This document shows, one piece after another, positions 1 through 10,244 of a DNA stretch of 64,000 nt. Under the pieces are notes generated by a model. The model saw nothing but the letters and a program-made list of their open reading frames with translations. It had not been told where the DNA came from and searched no databases. Positions within the stretch are counted from its first letter, which is position 1. Every line of letters starts with the position of its first letter. Both the position numbers and the translations under genes were made by a program. This DNA comes from Catenaria anguillulae PL171 (taxonomy: Eukaryota; Blastocladiomycota; Blastocladiomycetes; Blastocladiales; Catenariaceae): positions 1 through 64,000 of the forward strand of contig MCFL01000007.1 in assembly GCA_002102555.1 (NCBI GenBank), written 5' to 3'.

Positions 1-1284
1 CCGAGGAAGATGCTGCTGCGGCCGCGGCTGCTGCGACTCCGGCATCCACTGATGCAGCTGCGGCCAAGGAAGCCGGTGGCGGCGGAGGTGACGCGTCGGC
101 GACAGCAAGTACGACGCCCGTGGATCCGGCAAAGCTGATTGACATGCCCGAGTTTCAGGGATTCAAGGCGCCGGCCAAAGCCCGTGGTGCATGAGGTGCC
201 CAAGGAAGAGGGAACTGGGTGTAACAAGTACACGTACTTTGTGTGCACGTCGCGTATGTTTTCCCCCTTCTTCATTGATCAGATCATTCATCATTCCATG
301 TCACTTATACTATGATAAACAAACATAGTCGGCGACTCGTGGACCCGGCTGCCCGACACGCACCCATCGCACATTTCCACCGCGCGCACCTTGCGCAAAC
401 TTCTGACTGGCCACCTTTCGCGGCCCATCTGCTCGTACCCGCCATTCCCTGCGGGCCTTACGGAAGCCCACTACTTGCGTGCACAAATTGCACGCATCAC
501 GGCATCGACAGTGGTCTGCCCACAGGGATATTACACGTTTGACCCGGAAGCCGCCGACGAAGAACACCCAGAGCTCAACACGGCCATCATTGTCAATGCA
601 GAGTATGAGGTGCTGCCGAATGACGCCATGTTGAGTTTGGACAATTGGGTCCATCAAATGCCGCAGTGTTGCCCCAGGGACGCACCGTTTGGGTGAATCC
701 GGTGCCTGAAAAGGAGGAAGGCGACGAGGGCGGCGACGGCGGCGGTGGAGGCGACGAGGAAGCGGAAGAAAAGGATGAGGACGAGGACGAGGAAGATGGC
801 GGTGACTCGGGCAACGCGACGCGTGGCGATGCTGAGCAAGAAATCGAGCCGGAATCGGGGCCTGCGCTGCTCACGGCCGTGACCGAGGACGCTGAAGTAT
901 GCCCGGGTGTCGCGTCGTGGTCGGTGCGCGCGTGCTCGCGTTTGTGCCTGTCAAGTTCTCGCCCGTGCATTTGCGGTCCAACCGGTGGCCCGGCGCACAC
1001 GCTGTGTATTACAATGGGAAATTTGCGTGTGTTTATGTGGGGATGGCATCAAGGAGTTGGGCAGCACGCCGTTCACGCTGCCTGCGGTGCCAAAGATGCG
1101 CGCAGAGTATGTGGTGCCTGCAAAGTGGGCGGGCAAGGTCGGGCTGACAGAAAAGGATGATCCCAGTGTTGCAGATGAGAAGGCGTTTGAGGAGATGCTG
1201 AAGCAAAAGGAGGACGATGCCATGCCGGATGAGGACGATGGAGCAGGTGGGGAGGGAGACGGCGCTGGTGGGGATGAGCAGTAA
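1..1284 (+). CDS. Radial spoke head protein RSP4/6 (RSPH4A/RSPH6A family), 5'-truncated by the window, frame-broken
   Basis: Component of the head of the axonemal radial spoke, which signals from the central pair to the dynein arms of motile flagella. The window opens inside the gene. After an intron at 254-328 (GTATGT...TAG) the reading gives the family blocks DSWTRLPD, YPPFP, EAHYLRAQIARI, NWVHQMP, LPQGRTVWVNP, then an acidic Glu/Asp/Gly linker (about 700-860) and the C-terminal blocks SNRWPGAHAV and KFACVYVGDGIKELG, ending at TAA 1282-1284. Reading needs four frame changes, near 180, 668, 941 and 1040. The last two are repaired by one extra base in TTT (941-943) and GGGG (1039-1042). The identity is secure from block order and spacing. 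Because other essential genes here are broken the same way, I favour assembly errors over a pseudogene, but decay of a flagellar gene cannot be excluded. Confidence 0.85.
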
Positions 1285-2582
1285 AACTCTGTGTTGTGTT
1301 AACGTGATGTTTTCAGTTGTTTCTGATGTTCCCACGCTTCATGGGCTGGGCCGCCGAATCGACCATGACCATTGATGTCTTGACCATTTAATTGAACCGG
1401 TTTGACTGCCTGTTTACACTACATCAGGGGTACTTAGTACCCCTGACTCCATGCGCATCGAAGTATGCACACAAACAAGCATGCATGGAGTTGTGGCCAA
1501 CGCGTCGCGCGCTGAACAGCATGCGAAACGCGTGCCCTGCTGATAAGAGCTTGATTGAACGGCGTGACAAGGGGCGTGACCCGAATGAAAAGAAAAACGT
1601 GCCCGTGGGGCTTGCTCTCCCGGGTCCCTCGCCATCTCTGCCGGCGGTTGACTTTTGCCGTCGCCGACAAGCGTGGCCTGGCAATTGCAACTTCAGCGCA
1701 TGCTCTTATTGGATATCGAATATTTTCAATGCATGAAAAGACATGAACGTCCTGCATTGACAGCCGACACATCCTACTTACACATTTACTGCGCTGCCTG
1801 ACCCACAAACACGACGGACGACAACCAACCAACCAACCCAACCAACCCTACCCTGACCTGGAATCCGTCGTGTTCGCACTTGCTCTTCATCGTCATTCAT
1901 TCGGCCACACCCACGTCGACATCGTCACCGAAAATCTCGAGATTGCTTGCTTTGCTTGCCTTGCCCGGCCGACGATTCATGCAGCCATCACTATGCTCTT
2001 TGTGTGCAATTCCAACTGTCCGAGCCAGCCAGTATGTTTGCCATGTTGTTTGCCTGTAATGCCAGTAATGAAGCAATGGTTCGAATCCAACATTGCGGAC
2101 ACGTTGCTCGTGGGTGGCCGTGGTGGCAATAGCTGGACTTCCATTCAATCCGATGCTGAAGCTGACGGTCATGATGGCCATTGTGCTCTCGTCTCGTTCC
2201 TGTTAACGTTACAGGCTTGGACTCTAGATATCCCGCTCCGGCTCCCAGTCCGGTCTTGGCACTGTTCAAGTTGGTTCCGCGCGGTGCGGTCCATTCCACC
2301 CACCATTCTCGACCACTCCATACTGATATTAATCTTTGCGCAGGTCCACTTCAAGTCACACAGTCGACACGCCTCGGCATCCACTTTTCTTTGCTTGGCG
2401 GTCACCGACTTGAACCAGCTACAGCTACGAGCTTCACTAAGCATACATATAGACCCGGCCCCGCTCCTCTCTCATCCAACCTACTTCGAACTCGACCCAA
2501 CTAGTCTCCCTCCCCGCTATCCATCATAGTAAGCTATTCGTAGTCAACTACTCTCTCCTTCGCCATCGCCATCCCCATCGCC
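1285..2582. other. Intergenic region / probable 5' leader of the transporter gene
   Basis: No gene can be supported in these 1.3 kb. Open frames exist, the longest a 219-codon plus-strand frame at 1870-2529, but their translations have low-complexity, intergenic-like composition, no domain and no splice-compatible partner. There is a short CCAA-type repeat at about 1822-1850. The last 60 bases before the ATG at 2583 are pyrimidine-rich with CCATCGCCATC repeats, typical of a fungal leader. Confidence 0.5.
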
Positions 2583-4325
2583 ATGATTCCCCTCCCCCCT
2601 GCTTCCTTCTCGCTGCCATCGGGCACCAACGAATCGACGCGTCAAGACAACCCCGCAGCAGGTCCGCTCTTGGCTCCTGTCGCCACGCCGTTATCCACCG
2701 ACCCCGGCACGAACCCTCCTCCCTCGGGGAACCCAAAGCTTTCTCCCAAGCGCCGCCTCATTCACCATGGCCGCTCAGCTTCTGCTGCATCTTACCTCGG
2801 CCCCAACGGCTCTGCCATTCATCATCACTCTGCAGTGTCTGCGACCATCGACAATCCCTCGGCCACTTCCTCGTCAACGTCTCTCCAAGTCTCGGAAGCA
2901 TCGCTCTCGTTGTCCAGCGATCAGTCGCCTCCCCCGCCCTACGCCACCGACATCAATCCCAGCGGCAATGCCGTCTCTCCATACACGCCCAAGGACAAGC
3001 CCAGCAGTCCGCCCGCTAGCGAGTCATCCATTTCGACCTCGTTCGGCATGCCCTCGCCTCGTACACTGCGCGCCATTGTCGGCTCGTCACGAACAGTGCA
3101 CATCAACATCCACAACTACTTTGCCAACGGCTCGGCGTCGTCATCCTCGTCCAAGTCGCCAGCAGTACCGGCAAAGAGCCTCTCGCGGTCATCTTCTTTC
3201 ACCTCGCTCCCTCCGCCAGCCACACTCCCATCGACGCCAACGTCTTGGTTCTCGCGTCTCTCGAAATCCACACAATCGCTGCACCTCATCTTCATGTGCC
3301 TGGCCTGGTACGCCGCCTCGGCGCTCACCAACAATGCGAAAAAGCAAATCCTGATCCAGTTCCCGTTCCCGGTCTCGCTCACCATTGCGCAATTCCTGTC
3401 TGTTGCCGTGCTGTGCCTCTTTGGCTCTTCCCGCAACTGGCTGACGCTGCGCCCGCTGTCCTGGACCATTGTCCGCACCTTGCTCCCGCTCGGCCTGTTC
3501 CAAATCGGCGGACACACATTTGCGAGCTTGGCCATGGCGCGCGTGCCCGTGGCATTTGTGCACACGGTCAAGGCACTCAGCCCGCTCTTCACTGTAGTCG
3601 TATCGCACGTTGTCTTGGGCGCGCGGTATCCTGCCAAAGTGTGGCTGTCGCTGCTGCCCCTCATGGCCGGCGTGATTCTCGCGTGCACGTTTGGCAAGGC
3701 TAGCATGGCGTTTCATTTCACGGGCTTTTTGTTTTCCGCGCTCAGCACCATCATCTTTGTGCTCCAGTCCATCATTTCAAAGAAGATCTTGTCTGGCGGC
3801 GATGCCGCGGGCGCAGGCTCTTCGGTGCCCATGTCGTCGACCAACCTGGGTGGCGGATCCGCCAAGTACGACCCGCTGCTCCCAACATCGGTGGCTGCGG
3901 CTGCGGTGCCCAAGATGGCCAAGCTCGACAAGATCAACATCATGTACTACTCGTCGCTCATGGCGTTTGCCACCATGATCCCCATGTGGCTCACGTCCGA
4001 TGTGCCAACTCTGATGCACCCACACGGACCCGAAGTGATTGTGGACCGGCGACTCTTGGCGCTGTTTATCCTCAACGGCCTCGCGCACTTCTCGCAAGCG
4101 CTGCTTGCATTCTCCATCTTGTCGCGCGTATCCACCGTCACCTATTCGATTGTGTCGCTGCTCAAGCGCATTGTGGTCATTGTGGCGGCCATTGCCTGGT
4201 TTGGCGATACCGTCAGCGGAACGCAAGCGGTGGGTGTTGCCTTGACGTTTGTGGGCTTGTGGTTGTATCAGAAGGCAAAGCGGGCAGGTGGGGCCGCAAG
4301 TGGGCGTGCTGGACATGCCGACTGA
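2583..4325 (+). CDS. Triose-phosphate-translocator family transporter (Sly41-like, DMT superfamily)
   Basis: An uninterrupted 580-codon gene. About the first 230 residues are Ser/Pro-rich and predicted disordered. The rest is a membrane domain of about ten hydrophobic helices starting around LIFMCLAWYAASALTNN, with TPT-family blocks such as FPFPVSLTIAQF, ARVPVAFVHTVKALSPLFTV, SAFSTIIF-like loops and the C-terminal YSIVSLLKRIVVI followed by GVALTFVGLWLYQKAK. In fungi this arrangement is Sly41, an ER/Golgi transporter that suppresses ER-to-Golgi traffic defects; plastid relatives exchange triose phosphates. The loop at about residues 400-440 carries a Gly/Ser-rich insertion. The natural substrate cannot be read from sequence. 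No intron is needed. The ATG at 2583 is the first in frame and lies just after the pyrimidine-rich leader. Confidence 0.85.
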   Translation: MIPLPPASFSLPSGTNESTRQDNPAAGPLLAPVATPLSTDPGTNPPPSGNPKLSPKRRLIHHGRSASAASYLGPNGSAIHHHSAVSATIDNPSATSSSTSLQVSEASLSLSSDQSPPPPYATDINPSGNAVSPYTPKDKPSSPPASESSISTSFGMPSPRTLRAIVGSSRTVHINIHNYFANGSASSSSSKSPAVPAKSLSRSSSFTSLPPPATLPSTPTSWFSRLSKSTQSLHLIFMCLAWYAASALTNNAKKQILIQFPFPVSLTIAQFLSVAVLCLFGSSRNWLTLRPLSWTIVRTLLPLGLFQIGGHTFASLAMARVPVAFVHTVKALSPLFTVVVSHVVLGARYPAKVWLSLLPLMAGVILACTFGKASMAFHFTGFLFSALSTIIFVLQSIISKKILSGGDAAGAGSSVPMSSTNLGGGSAKYDPLLPTSVAAAAVPKMAKLDKINIMYYSSLMAFATMIPMWLTSDVPTLMHPHGPEVIVDRRLLALFILNGLAHFSQALLAFSILSRVSTVTYSIVSLLKRIVVIVAAIAWFGDTVSGTQAVGVALTFVGLWLYQKAKRAGGAASGRAGHAD

Positions 4326-4678
4326 AGGGTCTCTGCCGAGGATTTTCTTGATTTTTGTATTTTTTTTTTGTGAGACTTGATTCATTCATTCCCCCCTATC
4401 CACTGATTCTGTTTACTCCCCGTTGTGGTAAATCACTTCTTCATTTGATAGACCTCTTTTTTTTTTATCGTGTGTGGAGGCAAGCTTGAGGCAAAAAGAA
4501 CACAACGATAGCAAAGCTACGTGAGACACGCGTTTCTGTTTCTTTTGCTGTGCCACCCGCTTTGCCTCTAACGACGCTTCCTACAGTATGATACGTTACG
4601 ATGCGCATCATTGTCCAGCCCGATTTCAACACTCGTCGGGTTGAGCGATAGCGAGAGATCCCGGGGCAGATCATGGCC

Positions 4679-4686
4679 TATAAATA
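4679..4686 (+). promoter_or_regulatory. TATA box for the five-exon gene starting at 4797
   Basis: A perfect TATAAATA lies 118 bp before the ATG at 4797, in otherwise GC-rich intergenic DNA between 4326 and 4796. The same distance separates TATAAAG (19192-19198) from the protoglobin gene start, which supports it as a real core promoter. The rest of 4326-4796 holds T-rich runs near 4360 and 4458, probably the 3' end of the transporter transcript, and no gene. Confidence 0.55.
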
Positions 4687-4796
4687 TGTAGGCTCCCTCC
4701 CCACCCCCCTGGACGGATGATTGCACTCAAATGATATATAATACATGGTCAGATCCAACGAAAGCGCTTTAACTCGATCACCCGGCAATATCCAAC

Positions 4797-7207
4797 ATGA
4801 CGGCCACCACCAGTGATAGCCCTTTCTCAGAAGACATCTGCATCGAACAGTTGGAGGCTGCCCTCGGCGCTGTTGCCGCCCATGCCGCTGCCTCGCCCAA
4901 TGCCGAAGCCTCATCGCGTGTCCAGCCAGCCGCCATCTACATGCAGGACATGCACAACGATTTGTTTGACTTCCAAGCGTACGGCGGTGCGAATGACGTG
5001 TCGAGACCATCTGATGCCAGCGTCTTGCTTTCGCCGCTTCATGGGACGAGTGTGGACTCGCTGCTTGTTCGTTCATCTCCTCGGCATTCTGCGAGTTGTA
5101 TTGCCGTCTCACTTAAATGTGCCTCCTGATCCAACCGGCGACATCCTTCTTTTGTTCAGCTTGACCCGTCAGGTTTGTCGACGACGCCACCTCCATCATT
5201 GTCTCCTGCGGCAGAATATCTCTACCAGTCCTCTGTCTCTTCCGCGCACGGGTCTCCTGATCTATTCGATTCTGTCGCGGCGTCATCTGCTGGAAACCAG
5301 TTTGCCACTCTTTCTCCAACTGCAATGATGGCCGACCTTGCCGCCCCTTTGAGCTCGCTCGAACATGCCCCAGACACCAACCAAGCGCCTGCTGGGTATC
5401 AGGGCGGCCGTCAAGGGCAACAGGACGCGACACCGCAGGAGGCCGAAATGCGACTCTTGATCACTGCTGTCCGCATTGATTCTGACAAACTGGTTGACGT
5501 CAACCCCAGTTCCTGCCGCCATGAGTTTAGTGGCGAGACATGGCGACTCACGTACGTCAAAGTCAAGAATGGGGCGTATTCTTTGTCGGTCCGAGTGCCC
5601 GTCGTGGTGACAGCAAGCAGCGACGGACCTGTCGATTTCGATTGGAAGGCTTTGTTGATTGAGGTAAAGGAGCCGGCAAATCGCGTTGATGCCGCCCACA
5701 TCACGTCGATTGTGAATGGTTACGACTTTGACGACATGCTGGATAAGGGGTTGGCCTTTTCAGGCACGAAGACGCACACCCGGGCCCGCGAGTTGACGTT
5801 GCCGCTGCGGTTCACGGTAAAAATTCGCAAAAAGTACTTCTTGGCAATTGTGGTCAATGACGTCGGAGTCGCTGGCGGTACGTCACTTGTGATCGCTTTC
5901 CTTGTTTTGTGGTGGGCATATTGATCTTTTCCTCAATGTATCCATATTCCAATAGCGCCCAACATCATCAATGTTCACGGCGACCGCAACACTCGGACCC
6001 GCGGCGCCAGCAAACGCAAGGGATCGGAACTGGAGATTGAAGAGGAGGAAGCCGACGTTTCTCCGTCAGGATCCCCGAGTTTAGGCAAACGTGCCAAGAT
6101 GGATATGACCGTTGACGCTACATCCATGGAAGCCGAACGCGCCGCGAGTGCCGTCGCCGTGTCCTCGTCGCAGACTTTGTTGTGCATGGGTCAAGCCCAA
6201 GGATCGCGCTTGGCCATGCCTCTGCCGCTGCCCAGCTCGGGTGCGTCATTGCTCACCAAGCTCAAGCTGTCAATTCCTTACTCGCGCTCATGACGTTCCG
6301 GCAATGTGATGTTCACAGATCTTCACGTTTCCTCTGCACTTCACGCCATGATTGAAGCGACCTCTGCCTTTGACCCCCGGATCTCAATGCTCCTTCAAGC
6401 ACATCGCCTTGCTCCATCTGACGCACAGGTCACCGCCACGCTGATTTACAACTTGCACGTTGCTGGCGACTGCTCCAAGTGGACATCCGCTGACGTTGTG
6501 GGAACACTGCGTCTGTTGGGCAACAGTACTGATGTCATTCGGCAGCGTACGTGCATCTTGCCCTCCCAAAGCCATTTGCCCTCTTTTTCTCTCACATCCT
6601 GCCTGTTCGTTCGTTTCTAGGTGCATGGTTTTTGGCAAGCGAATATCCTTATCCTATGCACGCCATTGCCCATTGCACGCGCCCCGAGCTCGTCAATGCT
6701 CTTTTCGAGTATTTCCATCCGCAGTCGGTTCCTTTGGATGCCGCGACGTGTCCACACATCATGGATGCTGGACACAACCAAATGGTGTGCGACACGTGCC
6801 GTGCATTTGCGACCCGCACAGCTCTCAACTTGCCCGACGCCAACAAGTTTTGGCCCATCCACACTGCAGCGTGGAATCGGAACACGCCTTTTGTAACCCA
6901 TCACTTGCGCATCAAAGGTGCCCATGCGACGTTTGCGACTGCCAACTGCCGTGACGGTGGCAACTTTTTTCACACCACATGTGCGTCGTTGAGCGCAGTC
7001 GATTGGCTCGAGTCTTTGTGGGAATCGGTCATCGTGAACGAGTCGGATCGTTTAATTGCAGCGCAGGCGTTGACAATCAAGAGCCGCCGCGGTCGCACAC
7101 CACTTGATATGGCCAAATTTCAGTTCGAGCACCGCACAGAAGTTGACGGTTGTGCAAAGCGCCGCACCTACGATTGGGTCATCCGCGTCGTTGCATTGGT
7201 GCAGTAG
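4797..7207 (+). CDS. Unrecognised 695-aa protein, nuclear-localisation-like, ankyrin-like C-terminus (five exons)
   Basis: Exons 4797-5066, 5160-5877, 5956-6240, 6319-6546 and 6621-7207 join in phase (2,088 nt) using donors GTTCGT, GTACGT, GTGCGT and GTACGT; none of the four introns leaves a stop. The N-terminus is Ser/Ala-rich. Residues about 180-330 form a beta-rich segment (TWRLTYVKVKNGAYSLSVRV, later LPLRFTVKIRKKYFLAIVV) reminiscent of an immunoglobulin-like DNA-binding or IPT-type fold. It is followed by basic stretches (SKRKGSE, GKRAK) that look like nuclear localisation signals. The last 195 residues hold two or three helical units with CPH-x(9)-CDTC and a SRRGRTPLDMAK ankyrin-like end. 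DNA-binding fold plus ankyrin tail recalls Mga2/Spt23 or NF-kB architecture, but I cannot show homology to either. Confidence 0.7.
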
Positions 7208-8287
7208 CTGCAGGCCTGTGTTGACAAGCGAGCCTGTTTCTGCTTTCATTTCATGCGCCATTTCCTCCGTTCCGTAACATTCACGTCGATTCTTTTCGTC
7301 CCTTTTCGTCCCCACTAGTTTCATCGTGTATCTTTTTCTTGCCTCATCCCATCCTGATCCTTGTCACATCTTTCCTTATACTATTTTTTGGGTCTCTCCG
7401 CCAGTTTGCCATGTTTACCTTTCTTTATCGTTCTCAACGCTCATCCTTCTTTTTTGACGAAAGGCCATATGCACCTTTTTGTTTCTCCAATCACAACCCA
7501 CATCATCCTACCTTACCCTTCCGCCTATTCTCGTGGGATGCGCTCAACAAGGCTCCCCGTGTCAAGCTCAACAGCTTAAGGTCCACGTCAAGTCTCCCTC
7601 GCACACCATCATCAACATGCTGGAACTCGACGCATCTGACGCGAACTGCTTCACCTCGCAAAACCCTCGTCCGATGTCTCGCATCGTTTTCCCTGGTTGT
7701 GATTGTGCAAGGCCAGTTTCTCCGTTTTCCAACCTTTTTCCTCTGTTTTTTTTTTCCGACGCTGGCAGAGTGCGCGTTCGGTTGTCAAACGCCTCTGTCG
7801 AGCGTTGCCCGCAAGACAAGTCGGACGGTAAGGTAGGATCAATTGTGGTGTGTGATTGGAGAAAGAGGTCTTGTTTGGTTTTCATCTGACGCGATGGAAT
7901 CGATTCCCAGGCGTGCAGTAAGCCCAACACTTGTGTATTGTTCTGTTTTTTTTTTGTCTTTTTTTTTCATTTCATTGATTGGTTAGTACATACAACTACG
8001 TTCGTTTTTGTTTTCTGTTTACGGGTGGGCCAGCACAGAGTGTGCCGAATACACAAGACCAAGTGTGCAATTGCTTCATAAGAACCATGCAGAAAAACCC
8101 AATACAGGCAGGCAAAGTGAGACATGACCATAAATCCCGACCGTGACTTTCCAATCAAATTTCTCTTGATCGAGCCTCCCCCTCCTCCCCCTGCTGGCGC
8201 TGATGACGTGCCAGACGCACTCGTCACTGTTGCACCTGCCTCACTGACACTGCATGCGGCAATCCACTACCAGCTCCACTACAGTAT
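7208..8287. other. Intergenic or unresolved region
   Basis: Pyrimidine-rich DNA with T runs at about 7748-7757 and 7949-7970. Short open frames from an ATG at 7617 (starting MLELDASDANC) cannot be extended into a convincing spliced gene. The 7208-7500 part is probably the 3' untranslated region of the preceding gene. Confidence 0.35.
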
Positions 8288-8830
8288 AACCCCTGTTTCC
8301 GCTGCTTGGGAAACCAGCTCGTGTCCCTTGAATACTAGATCGAACTGTTGGGGCATCTTGAAATCTGTCAGCTCGTGCTTTGTGTGCTTGACGAGCTCCT
8401 TGTACACAGTCTCGGGGCCGTACGGAACCGATGCGGACAGTAGGTCGTGAGGCAGATGCCTGACGCACTCTCAAAATCGGGCCGTGCATTGGAGAGTGGT
8501 CTGGTCAGAGTCGTCGATAACGCCGTTCGCGAGACATTATTTGTCGATGCGTACATATGTGGACTCTGCTACGGCCTATCGAATGTCATGGAACCGCGAC
8601 ATATACCTTTCCACTTGCGCGCATTTGCGATGCCGCAACTTGAGGTCTCTGCTGTTTGAGGAGGGCTTCAGCAGTCGCTCGCTGACAATTGATGCGGCAT
8701 TGGGACCCTTTGGATCGAGCGAGGCCTCGATTGCCTGGTAATCCGCCCCTGATTTCGTAATGTCGTCGGTCGTCCAGGTTAAGAAATGTATTACGTAGTA
8801 CTGATCGCTTGGAGCGCTGAATACGTGTTA
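8288..8830 (-). CDS. Unresolved minus-strand coding fragment, no recognised family
   Basis: Two stretches in the same minus-strand frame read like protein. The first, at about 8830-8615, begins after a good acceptor (CCTTAACACGTATTCAG) and contains SDQYYVIHFLTWTTDD and GPNAASIVSERLLKPSS, ending near a GTATATG donor at about 8610. The second, from about 8460 to the stop near 8288, contains ASVPYGPETVYKELVKHTKH and QFDLVFKGHELVSQAAET. Stops between them require an intron of about 150 bp. No start exon is convincing; upstream candidates lie at 8900-9010. I recognise no family. It may be a small lineage-specific gene or a decayed one. Confidence 0.35.
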
Positions 8831-9106
8831 AGGACAACAATCGTTAGGGTGTGTGCGTTCGAGAAGTATATAGGAGAATGAACGGACCGAAAGATGCTTG
8901 CTTCGAGTTGGGCAAGCTGGATTTGGACGCTGTAAATGGAATGGTACGTCGCAGCCAAAACACGGCACAGCCAACGAATAGCTGGCGACCGTTCATTTCA
9001 GGGTTTCGCACCACATGTTCTATCCATCCTGATTGACTGATTGTATACTTAGCATGGTACATGTGTGCAAAATCTACATGGCCGGTAATCTTCCGAGCCT
9101 TACCCG

Positions 9107-9850
9107 CTACACTTGCATGAAAGTGGCCAGCCCTGGGATCTGCTTGACCCGATCCCAAGACCACTGCCACGCCTCCTCAGACACATCCATCTCAACATGG
9201 TACAACCGGTCGTGCTCGTGCACCTTTCCTTGTTCCTCCTCAGCACCTTCGTCTTTGTCTTGCCCAGCTTGAGCCTCCTTCTCCTCCTCCTTGTCCTCGG
9301 CCGCGGCAGGCTGCTCGCGATACCCGCCCAACAAGGCTGTCGCCACTGGCGCATCCTTAATCTCGCCCACAACCTGCTTAACCAGCCCGCGGTATTTCAC
9401 GTCCACACAGTACGACCCGAGTACGGTCGCGTAATCGTCCACTTGGAACCCGAGCGTCAGCAGCAAGTACATGAGGCCCGGGTGCGCGGTGGCGGGCATG
9501 CCCGGGGTGAATGCGAGCTGGTAGGTTGCGTCGAGCACGTCAGGCGTGGGCGACTGAGAGGCTACTTGGGAAAGGTCGGCGGCCAGGTCGGCGTCAGCGG
9601 TGGCGCTTGGGTAGCCTGCTTGGGCCGCGAGTGAGAGGAGCGTGGCGACGGATGGTGGGGCGTTGTCGGTGGCGGGGCTGGCCGATGTCAGTGAGCGCGT
9701 GTAAGTGGTCAGGGCGGCTAGGTAGGCCGTGTCGCGGGTATGCGTTGGCGTATCTGGTACGGCCAGCGACGGCGGCTTGGCGGCGGCCGAGGGTGCGGCG
9801 GTGGTGCCAGAGGTAGTGGGTTGAGGATCGGTAGTCATGGTTGCGTGCAT
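9107..9850 (-). CDS. Hypothetical protein of 247 aa with acidic coiled stretch
   Basis: Read from ATG 9850 (an internal ATG at 9838 is an alternative) to TAG at 9107. After a Thr/Ala/Pro-rich N-terminus come predicted helices (DTAYLAALTTYTRSL, SVATLLSLAAQAGYPSAT), a hydrophobic central part (HPGLMYLLLTLGFQVDD) ending near GEIKDAPVATALLGG, a very acidic Glu/Asp/Lys run, and a C-terminal block ending SWDRVKQIPGLATFMQV. No signal peptide, membrane segment or known motif is visible. It lies about 390 bp from ATIC and is divergently transcribed, so the two may share a promoter. A longer in-frame start at 10099 exists but its translation has intergenic composition, so I did not use it. Whether the last codons splice into downstream sequence is unknown. 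Confidence 0.55.
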   Translation of the reverse strand: MHATMTTDPQPTTSGTTAAPSAAAKPPSLAVPDTPTHTRDTAYLAALTTYTRSLTSASPATDNAPPSVATLLSLAAQAGYPSATADADLAADLSQVASQSPTPDVLDATYQLAFTPGMPATAHPGLMYLLLTLGFQVDDYATVLGSYCVDVKYRGLVKQVVGEIKDAPVATALLGGYREQPAAAEDKEEEKEAQAGQDKDEGAEEEQGKVHEHDRLYHVEMDVSEEAWQWSWDRVKQIPGLATFMQV

Positions 9851-10244
9851 GTTGTGTTTTCCGGTGACAAAAAAGAGTTGAGAGTAAGTGCAGAGGCTAT
9901 TGCAGCTGCAGACTTTGTTGGACGCCAAAGACGTGTGCATCGTGGCAGGCCGTCGATCCGTATCGCGAACAGTCACGCGAAGCGAAAAGGTGATCGGAAA
10001 GAGGCGGAGAGGCTCGGCACTGACTTCGGCGTGTCTCGCACCATCGTCGGGCCGACACTGGACTTGATGGACAGACGCGTTCGCAATTTGACATGCCACA
10101 TCCGTCGCACTGGGCGCTCAAAACCTGGCAGCTGCCGCCCGCTCACTCTGCCGTCGACTCGAGCTCTGGACTCTGCCTCTTCCTTCAGACCCAACGGATC
10201 AGATGCATTTCTCGTCCCTCACTGAATCAACATCAACGGAAACC

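Noticed and set aside
2074-2090. GGTTCGAATCC, an exact tRNA T-loop-like string
   Set aside because: The flanking bases do not form a T-stem, and no D-arm, anticodon arm or acceptor stem can be drawn around it.
1870-2529. 219-codon plus-strand open frame upstream of the transporter gene
   Set aside because: Composition is intergenic-like, with no domain, no signal and no splice partner; it lies in probable leader/promoter DNA.
9850-10099. In-frame N-terminal extension of the hypothetical gene at 9107
   Set aside because: The added 83 codons have low-quality composition and overlap the divergent ATIC promoter.
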